The notes under the pieces are model-generated. The model was not told where the DNA came from, did not search any database, and was given only the letters and a program-made list of their open reading frames with translations. Of a stretch of 64,000 nt of DNA, positions 26,101 through 34,091 are shown in pieces (within the stretch, counting starts at the first letter, position 1; every line of letters starts with the position of its first letter). The stretch is taken from assembly GCA_017542475.1 (NCBI GenBank), contig JAFXXD010000041.1, positions 124,001 to 188,000 on the forward strand, written 5' to 3'. The translations under genes were made by a program, and so were the position numbers. This stretch comes from Ruminococcus sp. GTDB lineage: Bacteria; Bacillota; Clostridia; Oscillospirales; Ruminococcaceae.

Positions 26101-26108
26101 TGATAAAT

Positions 26109-27407
26109 ATGTTCGTATCAGAAGATCTCGCCGTAAATGCTCAGGGTCACCTGACCATAAACGGCGCTGACACAGTTGAACTCGCGGAACAGTACGGAAC
26201 TCCGCTCTACGTTATGGACGAGGACCTCATACGTGAGAATCTCCGCCGTTTCCACGACAGTATGAATAAATACTACAACGGTATGGGCGAAGTCCACTTC
26301 GCGAGCAAGGCTTTCTCCTGTATGGAGATGTGCCGCATTGTCGCAAGCGAGGGCGACGGTCTCGATGCCGTTTCCATCGGTGAGCTCTACACCGCCGCAA
26401 AGGCTGGCTTCCCTATGGAGAAGGTCGGCTTCCATGGCAATAACAAGACCGACGAGGAGCTCAGATACTGCCTTGAGGTCGGCGTCGGACACATCATCGT
26501 CGATAATATCCCCGAGCTGCACAGGCTTGAGGCTATCGCCAAGGATATGGGCAAAAAGCCGCATATAATGTTCCGTATCAAGCCCGGTATCGACGCGCAT
26601 ACGCACAAGGCTGTCATGACAGGACAGATAGACAGCAAGTTCGGCTTCGCACTTGAAACAGGCGAGGCGTTCGAGGCTGTGAAAGAGGCTATAGCCTGCG
26701 AGAATGTCGATTTCTACGGCGTTCACTGCCACATCGGCTCTCAGATATTCGACATCGAGCCCTTCGAGGCGGCTGCCAAGACCATGCTCGGCTTCATCGC
26801 CAAGGTCAAGAACGAGCTCGGCTACGAGATAAAGGGACTCAATCTCGGCGGCGGCTTCGGTATCAAGTACCTCACCGAGCACGACCCCAAGCCCTTTGAG
26901 GACTTCATCGAGCGTGTTTCCGCTGTCGTGAGAGAGCAGTGCGCTCAGCTTGGTATCGCTCAGCCGAGAATGTACATAGAGCCCGGCAGGTCTATCGTGG
27001 GCTCGGCTGGTATCACGCTGTATACCGTGGGGGCGCGCAAGGAGATCCCCGATATCCGCACCTATATCTCCATTGACGGCGGTATGCCCGATAATCCGCG
27101 CTATATCCTCTATCAGTCCGAGTACGAGGCTGTCGTTGCAAATAAGGCGGGCGAGCCGCGTGACGAGAAGGTCACTATCGCGGGAAGATGCTGCGAGAGC
27201 GGCGACCTCATCGGCGAGAATATGCCGCTCCAGCACGCGGAATCGGGCGATATAATCGCTGTTCTCGCGACGGGAGCGTACAACTTCTCAATGGCGATGA
27301 CCTATAACAGGCTCCAGCGTCCCGCTGTCGTCTTCATCAAGGACGGCGAGAGCAGGATAGGCGTGAGACGCGAGTCGCTCGACGATATCATCAGGAACGA
27401 TGTTTGA
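26109..27407 (+). CDS. lysA: Diaminopimelate decarboxylase
   Basis: A 432-residue fold-III PLP enzyme converting meso-diaminopimelate to lysine. Signatures: VHFASKAFSC (PLP Lys), GVHCHIGSQIF, LNLGGGFGIKY, YIEPGRSIVGSAG, and GRCCESGD for the substrate-binding Cys. The ATG at 26109 follows AAAGGA; longer in-frame starts run back into repeat DNA and are rejected. It overlaps the next small gene by 8 nt. No other lysine gene or lysine riboswitch is seen here. Confidence 0.95.
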   Translation: MFVSEDLAVNAQGHLTINGADTVELAEQYGTPLYVMDEDLIRENLRRFHDSMNKYYNGMGEVHFASKAFSCMEMCRIVASEGDGLDAVSIGELYTAAKAGFPMEKVGFHGNNKTDEELRYCLEVGVGHIIVDNIPELHRLEAIAKDMGKKPHIMFRIKPGIDAHTHKAVMTGQIDSKFGFALETGEAFEAVKEAIACENVDFYGVHCHIGSQIFDIEPFEAAAKTMLGFIAKVKNELGYEIKGLNLGGGFGIKYLTEHDPKPFEDFIERVSAVVREQCAQLGIAQPRMYIEPGRSIVGSAGITLYTVGARKEIPDIRTYISIDGGMPDNPRYILYQSEYEAVVANKAGEPRDEKVTIAGRCCESGDLIGENMPLQHAESGDIIAVLATGAYNFSMAMTYNRLQRPAVVFIKDGESRIGVRRESLDDIIRNDV

Positions 27408-27672
27408 TTACCTCGACGTACTGCTGGCGTTTGCGCTGATAGCTCTTGTGTTGTTCCTGACCTACAGGATGTACCGCTCGGACAGACAGTTTGAAGATTC
27501 ACGCGAGAACGGGCAGTTTGCGCCGCTCGTTTACAGCCGCGAGAATTCGTGGAACAGGCGCGAGCGTGACTTGCGGAACAGGCGGAAATACGGGCTTGTC
27601 GGCTGCATACTGCTTGTACTCATCATCTATTCTGTGCTCCGTATGAACGGGACTATCGGCAGTATTTTATAA
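27400..27672 (+). CDS. Small two-helix membrane protein after lysA
   Basis: A 90-residue protein with an N-terminal membrane helix (about 7-24), a central charged stretch rich in Arg and Asn, and a second helix near the C-terminus. It overlaps the lysA stop codon by 8 nt and so is translationally coupled. Function unknown. Confidence 0.65.
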   Translation: MFDYLDVLLAFALIALVLFLTYRMYRSDRQFEDSRENGQFAPLVYSRENSWNRRERDLRNRRKYGLVGCILLVLIIYSVLRMNGTIGSIL

Positions 27673-27679
27673 TCAGTAA

Positions 27680-27706
27680 AGGGTGGACTTGCGTCCGCCC
27701 TTTTTT
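27680..27706 (+). terminator. Terminator after lysA operon
   Basis: GGGTGGAC-TTGC-GTCCGCCC followed by six T residues. Confidence 0.88.
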
Positions 27707-27720
27707 GTGCGGTTTGCAGA

Positions 27721-27816
27721 TGTCCCTCTGTAAGGGGTGCGGAATGGGCTCTTTTTCAATGGAAAACCGTTGATTATCGGAAAAGTTTTTTGAACTTTGT
27801 ATGATTGAACAAAAGC
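27721..27816 (+). repeat. Dispersed ~95-bp repeat, copy 2
   Basis: Nearly identical to 11157-11255 in the same orientation, from CTGTAAGGGGTGCGG to GAACTTTGTATG. It again lies just downstream of a terminator. Confidence 0.8.
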
Positions 27817-27869
27817 GGGGCGTTGGAGTTGGCAAATCTGACGGTCAGTGCTCAGAATTAAGAGCTAAG

Positions 27870-28150
27870 ACTGTAGGGGCGGCGTCCCGCCGCCCGTGCC
27901 TTGCCGAATCGGTTGGGGTAAAAGATTGTAGGGGCGCACATTGTGCGCCCGTGGGACGCCGAGGCGGCGTCCCCTACAAGCGGTTTCAGGTGGTTTTGCG
28001 GTAAAATGGCGGGCGTCGGGACGCAGCCCCTACATTCGGCAGCCGAAAGCCGTTTTGTAATCCGCGGACGCCCGAAGGGCGCCCCTACAATTGCTATCGG
28101 GAGGATTATTTTGGATTTTACGGGGCGCCGAGGGCGGCGCCCATGCATTA
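27870..28150. repeat. Array of TGTAGGGG palindromes upstream of aconitase
   Basis: At least five members lie in 280 bp, in both orientations. Examples are TGTAGGGGCGGCGTCCCGCC, TGTAGGGGCGCACATTGTGCGC, GACGCCGAGGCGGCGTCCCC, GGACGCCCGAAGGGCGCCCC and GGCGCCGAGGGCGGCGCCC. This is the densest cluster in the window. No ORF is supported in 27673-28254. Confidence 0.78.
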
Positions 28151-28182
28151 TTAGATATAACTAACAGCTGACAAGCCTTACC

Positions 28183-28200
28183 TTGTTTAATTCTTGACAA
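28183..28200. promoter_or_regulatory. Rex-like operator at the aconitase promoter
   Basis: TTGTTTAATTCTTGACAA matches the Rex consensus (TTGTTAA-N4-TTAACAA) at 12 of 14 defined positions. Its right half overlaps the -35 hexamer of the aconitase promoter, the position expected for repression. The consensus is established knowledge; binding here is inference. Confidence 0.6.
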
Positions 28201-28222
28201 ACTTTGTGAAAAGTAGTAAAAT
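28194..28222 (+). promoter_or_regulatory. Sigma-70-type promoter for aconitase
   Basis: TTGACA (28194-28199) and TAAAAT (28217-28222) with a 17-bp spacer; the start codon is 32 bp further downstream. Confidence 0.8.
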
Positions 28223-28254
28223 ATAATATATATGTATTGAAAGGACTGATCTCA

Positions 28255-30192
28255 ATGGGTTCAACACTTACTGAAAAGATTTTAAAGGCACATCTCGTTG
28301 ACGGCGAATACGTCAAGGGTCAGGAAATCGGTATCCGTATCGACCAGACCCTCACTCAGGACGCTACAGGTACTATGGCTTACCTCGAATTCGAGGCTAT
28401 CGGTGTTCCGAGAGTCAAGACAGAGCGCTCTGTCGCTTACATCGACCATAATACCCTCCAGAGCGGCTTCGAGAACGCCGACGACCACCGCTTCATCGGC
28501 AGCGTAGCCAAGAAGCACGGTATCTACTTCTCGCGCCCCGGCAACGGTATCTGCCATCAGGTTCACCTTGAGAGATTCGGTATCCCCGGCAAGACCCTCA
28601 TCGGCTCCGATTCCCATACTCCCACAGGCGGCGGTATCGGTATGATAGCTATCGGTGCGGGCGGTCTCGATGTTGCCGTAGCTATGGGCGGCGGCGCTTA
28701 CTACATAACCTGCCCCAAGGTCGTTAAGGTCAACCTCACAGGCAAGCTCAGCCCGTGGGTTTCCGCGAAGGACGTTATCCTCGAAGTTCTCCGCCGTCTC
28801 TCCGTCAAGGGCGGCGTTGGCAAGGTGATCGAGTACGTGGGCGAGGGCGTGAAGACCCTGTCCGTTCCCGAGCGTGCCACTATCACAAATATGGGCGCAG
28901 AGCTCGGCGCTACGACATCTATCTTCCCCTCCGACGAGGTGACTAAGCAGTTCCTCAAGGCTCAGAAGCGCGAGGAGGTATGGACTCCGCTCGCAGCCGA
29001 TCCCGACGCCGTATACGACGAGGAGCTCGATATCGACCTCAGCAAGCTCGTTCCTCTTGCGGCATGTCCGCACTCTCCCGACAACGTTAAGAGCGTTGAG
29101 GAGATCGGAAAGCTCAAGATAGATCAGGTATGTATCGGCTCATGTACGAATTCTTCCCTCCTTGATATGCTCAAGGTGGCTCATATTCTCAAGGGCAAGA
29201 CCGTTCACCCCGATGTTTCTCTCGCTATCGCTCCCGGCTCGAAGCAGGTGCTCAATATGATGGCGCACAACGGCGCGCTCTCCATCCTCATCGACGCAGG
29301 TGCACGTATACTCGAATCTGCTTGCGGTCCGTGCATAGGTATGGGTCAGTCGCCTAACTCCAAGGGCATTTCACTCCGTACCTTCAACAGAAACTTCGAG
29401 GGACGCTCGGGAACAAAGGACGGTCAGATTTACCTCGTATCGCCCGAAATGGCGGCAATCTCCGCTATCACAGGCTTCCTCACAGACCCGCGCGAGATAG
29501 GCGAGATGCCCGATTTCAAGCTCCCTGAGGAGTTCACTATCAACGATAATATGGTAGTCCCGCCCGCTCCTGTTGAGGAGATGGACAGCGTGGAGATACT
29601 CCGCGGACCCAACATCAAGCCCTATCCCGATACTACGCCGCTCCTCGAGACTATCGACGCGCCCGTATCGCTCAAGGTAGGCGACAATATCACTACTGAC
29701 CACATCATGCCCGCAGGTGCGAAGATACTTCCTCTGCGCTCGAATATACCGAAGATAAGCCAGTTCTGCTTCGCTGTATGCGACGAGAGCTTCCCCGAAA
29801 GAGCTAAGTCGCTCGGTAAGAGCATCATCGTCGGCGGCTCCAACTACGGTCAGGGCTCGTCGCGTGAGCACGCGGCTCTCGCTCCGCTCTACCTCGGAGT
29901 TAAGGCTGTGCTCGTGAAGTCGTTCGCTCGTATCCACAGGGCTAACCTCATAAATGCGGGCATTCTCCCGCTCACATTCGTGAACGAGGCTGACTACGAC
30001 AAGATCTCCGAGGGCGATAACCTCGTTCTCGCTGACGTGAGAAAGGCTGTTGCCGAGGGCAAGACAGAGCTCACTGTCGTAAACAAGACCAACGGCGCTG
30101 AGATCCCTGTGCTCTGCGAGCTTTCGGGCCGTACCAAGGACATCATGCTTGCGGGCGGTCTGCTCGACTATACACGCGAATCTATGAAGTAA
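28255..30192 (+). CDS. acnA: Aconitate hydratase
   Basis: A 645-residue aconitase converting citrate to isocitrate. The cluster ligands are seen in VCIGSCTNSS and SACGPCIGMGQ, with GSDSHTPTGGGIGMIAIGAGG and the swivel-domain GGSNYGQGSSREHAA. The length matches the compact aconitase/homoaconitase-like group found in anaerobic bacteria. The ATG at 28255 follows GAAAGGA; a TTG at 28237 is also in frame. With the isocitrate dehydrogenase about 1.5 kb downstream it forms the oxidative branch to 2-oxoglutarate. It is probably Rex-controlled, judging from the operator at its promoter. Confidence 0.95.
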   Translation: MGSTLTEKILKAHLVDGEYVKGQEIGIRIDQTLTQDATGTMAYLEFEAIGVPRVKTERSVAYIDHNTLQSGFENADDHRFIGSVAKKHGIYFSRPGNGICHQVHLERFGIPGKTLIGSDSHTPTGGGIGMIAIGAGGLDVAVAMGGGAYYITCPKVVKVNLTGKLSPWVSAKDVILEVLRRLSVKGGVGKVIEYVGEGVKTLSVPERATITNMGAELGATTSIFPSDEVTKQFLKAQKREEVWTPLAADPDAVYDEELDIDLSKLVPLAACPHSPDNVKSVEEIGKLKIDQVCIGSCTNSSLLDMLKVAHILKGKTVHPDVSLAIAPGSKQVLNMMAHNGALSILIDAGARILESACGPCIGMGQSPNSKGISLRTFNRNFEGRSGTKDGQIYLVSPEMAAISAITGFLTDPREIGEMPDFKLPEEFTINDNMVVPPAPVEEMDSVEILRGPNIKPYPDTTPLLETIDAPVSLKVGDNITTDHIMPAGAKILPLRSNIPKISQFCFAVCDESFPERAKSLGKSIIVGGSNYGQGSSREHAALAPLYLGVKAVLVKSFARIHRANLINAGILPLTFVNEADYDKISEGDNLVLADVRKAVAEGKTELTVVNKTNGAEIPVLCELSGRTKDIMLAGGLLDYTRESMK

Positions 30193-30231
30193 GCGGGAGC
30201 TCCCGCAGGAATAGCTCGGGGAGGTGTGCGC

Positions 30232-30930
30232 TTGTCCAACATCGGAATAAGGTTTGAAAACGACCGTATCTTCAGAAACGGAAGCTTCCCCGATATGAAG
30301 TCGGAGACGATAACTGCTCTCGACAGTCCCGCAGAGGTGAAAAGGAGCTCTCACTACAGCGTCGCTGACAACACCGTCAGCGTATCGACTATGGGAGCTG
30401 TGCTCCACTATGCGGCGGACAAGCGCGTCATCGCCCTCAATTTCGCGAATGCTATGTATGCGGGAGGAGGCTATGTCCTCGGCGGCAATGCTCAGGAGGA
30501 AAGCCTGTGCAGAGCCTCGCTCCTGTACTACACCATAAAAAAGCAGAGGAAATACTATTGGAGCAACCGTCTCCACATTCTCCCCGATTATACCGATGTG
30601 ATGATATATTCGGAGAATGTCCCCGTGATAAGGGACGACAGCGGTGCTCTGCTGAGCACGCCGCTCAAATGCGGCTTCATCACCTGTCCCGCTGTGAACC
30701 GCACATTTGCGAAGTTCATTATGCCGCGGAAGCGTATCGACCGCATAATGCGCCGACGGATAGAGCGTATCATCGCTCTCGGTGTGGCTAAGAAGCCCGA
30801 TGTCCTCGTGCTCGGAGCCTTCGGCTGCGGTATGTTCGGGAATAAGCGCGACAGAGTGCTCCCCGTCTTTGAGGAGATGATAAACAGGTACGTTCCCGAT
30901 GATATCGAGGTCGTATTTGCGATACCGTAA
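30232..30930 (+). CDS. Bacterial-type poly(ADP-ribose) glycohydrolase-like macrodomain protein
   Basis: A protein of about 232 residues with the catalytic signature of microbial PARG-like macrodomains (TIGR02452/DUF2263 group): VIALNFANAMYAGGGYVLGGNAQEESLCRAS. This is the GGG-x(n)-QEE loop that binds the ADP-ribose and carries the catalytic Glu. LVLGAFGCGMFGN near the C-terminus is the second ligand loop. I favour the TTG at 30232, which is 7 nt after GGGGAGG; a GTG at 30226 sits too close to that site. It would remove ADP-ribose from proteins or nucleic acids. No toxin ADP-ribosyltransferase is visible nearby. Confidence 0.8.
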   Translation: MSNIGIRFENDRIFRNGSFPDMKSETITALDSPAEVKRSSHYSVADNTVSVSTMGAVLHYAADKRVIALNFANAMYAGGGYVLGGNAQEESLCRASLLYYTIKKQRKYYWSNRLHILPDYTDVMIYSENVPVIRDDSGALLSTPLKCGFITCPAVNRTFAKFIMPRKRIDRIMRRRIERIIALGVAKKPDVLVLGAFGCGMFGNKRDRVLPVFEEMINRYVPDDIEVVFAIP

Positions 30931-30944
30931 GGAAGGTGAGCGCT

Positions 30945-31142
30945 TTGGGTAAAAACGGTATTACGGGTCCGCTGTCGTTTATGGCGTTCCTGATGGCGCT
31001 GCTGCTTGTTTTCTGGTGTCTTAACATCTATCGGCATATCCGCGCGGGCGGCTGGAAGGGCTTTGCCGCGGCGGTGGATATCGTCGGTGCGGTGCTGCTC
31101 GCAGGTTTGACCGTCGCGGTCGCTCTGCCGCTGTTCAAATGA
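30945..31142 (+). CDS. Small membrane protein
   Basis: A ~65-residue protein with two hydrophobic helices separated by a basic loop (IYRHIRAGGWKG). The TTG at 30945 is 8 nt after AAGGAAGG; a GTG at 30936 overlaps that site. It begins 14 nt after the macrodomain gene and the next gene begins 1 nt after its stop. Function unknown. Confidence 0.5.
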   Translation: MGKNGITGPLSFMAFLMALLLVFWCLNIYRHIRAGGWKGFAAAVDIVGAVLLAGLTVAVALPLFK

Positions 31143-31143
31143 T

Positions 31144-31494
31144 ATGAAGACTACACTTAAAGGATGGACAAGATATCAGCCCGGCTGCATATACGGGGCG
31201 ATAATGACCGTCTTCACAGCGGCTGCCCTGCTGCTGCTTTTCGGTTCATATCTGCCCGAACTTGTCAACGGCATAAGTGCTGTTTTTCTGGTTGCTGCGG
31301 TGATAGTGGTATATTTTCTGTTCTGCTTTGTCGGGAAGAAGCTGCACGACCTCACGCAGAGGTTCTACGAGCGTTTTAACCTTACCTCGGACCATTCGGA
31401 GATACTTGCCGATTTCACCGAGATAGGCTCGATGTTTGCAGTGCTCGCGGCGTTCTTCATAGCTGTGGCAATATATGAGAAAATGAGAGGCTGA
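31144..31494 (+). CDS. Small three-helix membrane protein
   Basis: A 116-residue protein with three hydrophobic segments and a charged loop (GKKLHDLTQRFYERFNLTSDHSE). It is tightly packed between two other small membrane proteins. No motif gives a function. Confidence 0.6.
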   Translation: MKTTLKGWTRYQPGCIYGAIMTVFTAAALLLLFGSYLPELVNGISAVFLVAAVIVVYFLFCFVGKKLHDLTQRFYERFNLTSDHSEILADFTEIGSMFAVLAAFFIAVAIYEKMRG

Positions 31495-31500
31495 GATACT

Positions 31501-31707
31501 ATGCCCGAAACAATTTTGATGAGATATGGCAGATACCGTAACTGGACAGTCAAGGACTTCGTTATAGTCTGTGCTGCTCTGGTGATGTATATCGTTCTGA
31601 AATGGATACTCCCGAAGATTTTTCCTGCGTTAAGCCACAGGCTGGTAAGCAGTATAGCGTGGGGAGTCACTATCGTCATGATGATAGCTCTCATATTCAT
31701 TACATAA
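31501..31707 (+). CDS. Small two-helix membrane protein
   Basis: A 68-residue protein with two hydrophobic helices and a basic N-terminal segment (MRYGRYRNWTVKD). It starts 6 nt after the preceding small membrane gene and lies 44 nt before icd. Function unknown. Confidence 0.55.
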   Translation: MPETILMRYGRYRNWTVKDFVIVCAALVMYIVLKWILPKIFPALSHRLVSSIAWGVTIVMMIALIFIT

Positions 31708-31751
31708 ATCCCCGCTGTGTGCGGACAAAAATAATTTTGGAGGTCTGAACT

Positions 31752-32963
31752 ATGGCAAAAATCACTATGAAAACTCCCCTCGTCGAGATGGACGGCGACG
31801 AGATGACACGTATTCTCTGGCAGTGGATAAAGGAAACTCTCCTTGAACCCTATGTGGAGCTCAATACCGAGTATTACGACCTCGGACTCAAGCACCGCGA
31901 GGAGACCAAGGATCAGGTGACTATCGACTCCGCGGAGGCTACAAAGAAGTACGGCGTGGCTGTAAAGTGCGCGACTATCACTCCCAATGCGGCAAGAATG
32001 CCCGAGTATAACCTCACGCAGATGTGGAAGTCGCCCAACGGCACTATCCGTGCGGCTCTCGACGGTACGGTGTTCAGAACTCCTATCATCGTCAAGGGTA
32101 TAGAGCCCTATATCCCCACATGGACCAAGCCTATCACAATTGCCCGTCACGCTTACGGCGACGTTTACAAGAATACCGAAATGCGCGTATCCAAGGGCAG
32201 CAAGGCTGAGCTCGTTGTCACTGACGAGAACGGCAACGAGACACGCGAGCTCATTCACGAGTTTACCAAGTGCGACGGTATCATTCAGGGACTCCACAAC
32301 CTCGACGCCTCTATCGCGGGCTTTGCGAGAGCTTGTCTCAACTACGGTCTCGACCTCAGGCAGGACGTGTGGTTCGCCTCCAAGGACACTATCTCCAAGA
32401 AGTACGACCACCGCTTCAAGGATATCTTCCAAGAAATATACGACAACGAGTACAAGGAGAAATATGAGGCTGCCGGCATCGAATACTTCTACACCCTCAT
32501 CGACGACGCTGTAGCACGTGTTATCCGCTCCAACGGCGGCTATATCTGGGCGTGCAAGAACTACGACGGCGACGTTATGTCCGATATGGTATCGACCGCT
32601 TACGGCTCGCTCGCGATGATGACCTCCGTGCTCGTTTCTCCCGACGGTATCTACGAGTATGAGGCGGCTCACGGCACTGTTCAGCGCCACTACTACAAGT
32701 ACCTCAAGGGCGAGGAGACCTCGACCAATTCCGTTGCGACTATCTTTGCGTGGAGCGGCGCTCTCCGCAAGAGAGGCGAGCTCGACGGCACTCCCGAGCT
32801 CTGCGGCTTCGCGGACAAGCTTGAGAAAGCTACCATCCAGACCATCGAGGACGGCGTTATGACGGGCGACCTCTACCTCATCTCCAAGCTTGAAAACAAG
32901 CGCAAGGTGGACTCAAAGACATTCCTCGACGAAATTAAAGTCAGACTTGACAGACTAATGTAA
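31752..32963 (+). CDS. icd: NADP-type isocitrate dehydrogenase
   Basis: A 403-residue enzyme oxidising isocitrate to 2-oxoglutarate and CO2. The N-terminal [39 protein letters not shown], the metal site [29 protein letters not shown] and [12 protein letters not shown] place it in the eukaryotic-like homodimeric NADP-IDH subfamily. TTGGAGG precedes the ATG. With aconitase it feeds glutamate synthesis, giving a split TCA cycle with the reductive succinate branch encoded downstream. Confidence 0.95.
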   Translation: MAKITMKTPLVEMDGDEMTRILWQWIKETLLEPYVELNTEYYDLGLKHREETKDQVTIDSAEATKKYGVAVKCATITPNAARMPEYNLTQMWKSPNGTIRAALDGTVFRTPIIVKGIEPYIPTWTKPITIARHAYGDVYKNTEMRVSKGSKAELVVTDENGNETRELIHEFTKCDGIIQGLHNLDASIAGFARACLNYGLDLRQDVWFASKDTISKKYDHRFKDIFQEIYDNEYKEKYEAAGIEYFYTLIDDAVARVIRSNGGYIWACKNYDGDVMSDMVSTAYGSLAMMTSVLVSPDGIYEYEAAHGTVQRHYYKYLKGEETSTNSVATIFAWSGALRKRGELDGTPELCGFADKLEKATIQTIEDGVMTGDLYLISKLENKRKVDSKTFLDEIKVRLDRLM

Positions 32964-33001
32964 TTTGCGGTCTTCCGCACAGATAGTGAGGCTTATTTAA
33001 A

Positions 33002-33634
33002 ATGTCCAAAAGCGCAATATCAAATTCAGTTATAAGACGTCTGCCGAGGTATTACCGCTTTCTCGGCGACCTTGAGGCGAACGGCTATGTCCGTATCTCG
33101 TCAAGGGAGCTTGCCGAGAAAATGGGGCTCACCGCCTCGCAGATACGTCAGGATTTCAACTGCTTCGGCGAGTTCGGTCAGCAGGGCTACGGCTACAATG
33201 TGACGGGGCTCAAAGCCGAGATAGGCAAGATACTCGGGCTCGACAAGCAGACCCCGATGATACTCCTCGGAGCAGGCAACCTCGGCAGGGCTCTTGCCAG
33301 CCACATCGACTTCCGCAACAGAGGCTTCGACCTCATCGGCGTATTCGACGCGAATCCCGAGCTCGTCGGCAGGAAGATAGGCGAGCTGACTGTTATGGGC
33401 GTTGCCGATATCGAGGGCTTCTGCAGGGAGCACAAGCCCGCCGCGGCGATACTCTGTATCCCGCGCTAGGCGGCGGAAAAGGAAGTCGAGCGCCTTATCA
33501 GCTACGGTATACGCGCGTTCTGGAACTTCACGCACTATGACCTGCGTGTCAGCCACAAGGACGTAGCAGTCGAGAACGTGCACCTCGGCGACAGTCTGAC
33601 CACGCTCTCTTACTGCATAAACAAATCCGAATGA
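33002..33634 (+). pseudogene. rex: Redox-sensing repressor Rex, interrupted by an in-frame amber codon
   Basis: The frame encodes a full-length Rex of 210 codons if the TAG at 33467-33469 (codon 156) is read through. Seen: an N-terminal winged helix (about 1-80; VIRRLPRYYRFLGDL, SSRELAEKMGLTASQIRQDF), the Rossmann NAD(H) site ILLGAGNLGRALASH, IGVFDANPELVG, then CIPR-stop-AAEKEVERLISYGIRAFWNFTHYDL...VHLGDSL. No frameshift is needed, and a single G-to-T change from GAG would explain it. The 155-residue product keeps the DNA-binding domain but loses the C-terminal dimer-swap helix. TAG is used as a normal stop by other genes here. Either a recent nonsense mutation, sequencing error, or suppression. 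Confidence 0.9.
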
Positions 33635-33965
33635 ACAAGTGCAGGGGATACCCTGCACTCTGCATTTGCCAATGTAATGAAAATGTGATTTTTTTGTCAA
33701 TCTTGCAGTCGCAATATATGAAATTAGTTATGGTCGTATGCTGATAAGCTATGACCGCAAGAGGCGGGAAGCCGAGCGGCTCGGTAGGAAAATGAGTGGT
33801 ATGGTCTATCACTTCTGCGCGGATATAGCAAGTTGTTATGTGCATACCGCCCGTATCGGCACTGGTTTGACGAAATAATGTGTGCAGTTTTATAGGGCGG
33901 AAATTCGTGTTAAAATATATACTGTAATATATGTGGATATGTCGCGCTGTATGAGTATGCAAACA

Positions 33966-33983
33966 TTGTTAATGTTATATCAA
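33966..33983. promoter_or_regulatory. Rex-like operator upstream of fumC-hdr-flx-frd
   Basis: TTGTTAATGTTATATCAA matches the Rex consensus at 12 of 14 positions, with a perfect left half. It lies about 30 bp upstream of the proximal promoter -35 box and downstream of the distal promoter candidate, so it could act as a block to the latter or as one part of a larger operator. Confidence 0.5.
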
Positions 33984-34013
33984 TGTCTGTATGGCTATAT
34001 GCGGAATCCGCTC

Positions 34014-34042
34014 TTGAAATCGCGGGATATCGCTGTTATACT
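34014..34042 (+). promoter_or_regulatory. Promoter for fumC and the downstream redox operon
   Basis: TTGAAA (34014-34019) and an extended -10 TGTTATACT (TATACT 34037-34042) with a 17-bp spacer, about 50 bp before the fumC ATG. Confidence 0.72.
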
Positions 34043-34091
34043 ATAATTATGAATAATAGGAGCTTCGGCTTCGGACGGGAGAGTTTTTATT

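Larger units (their letters stand above)
33635..34091. other. Long intergenic leader upstream of fumarase, largely unexplained
   Basis: A 457-bp AT-richer gap. It holds a perfect small hairpin CCGAG-CGG-CTCGG (33772-33784), a weak promoter candidate TTGACG (33867-33872) / TATAGG (33891-33896), a Rex-like site and a proximal promoter. No ORF with a ribosome site is convincing. The length leaves room for an untranslated leader or small RNA. Confidence 0.45.

Noticed and set aside
25902..26108. Extended N-terminus of LysA through the repeat tract
   Set aside because: The in-frame extension encodes repeat DNA with no family similarity; AAAGGA sits correctly before the ATG at 26109.
27870..28150. 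Repeat arrays as insertion sequences
   Set aside because: No transposase frame, terminal inverted repeats or target duplications can be seen; they look like non-coding palindromic elements.
33467..33469. Rex TAG as a programmed recoding site (pyrrolysine or readthrough)
   Set aside because: TAG terminates several other genes normally (PHP phosphatase, glgP), no stimulatory structure is obvious after it, and no pyl gene is in the window. A nonsense mutation or sequencing error is simpler.
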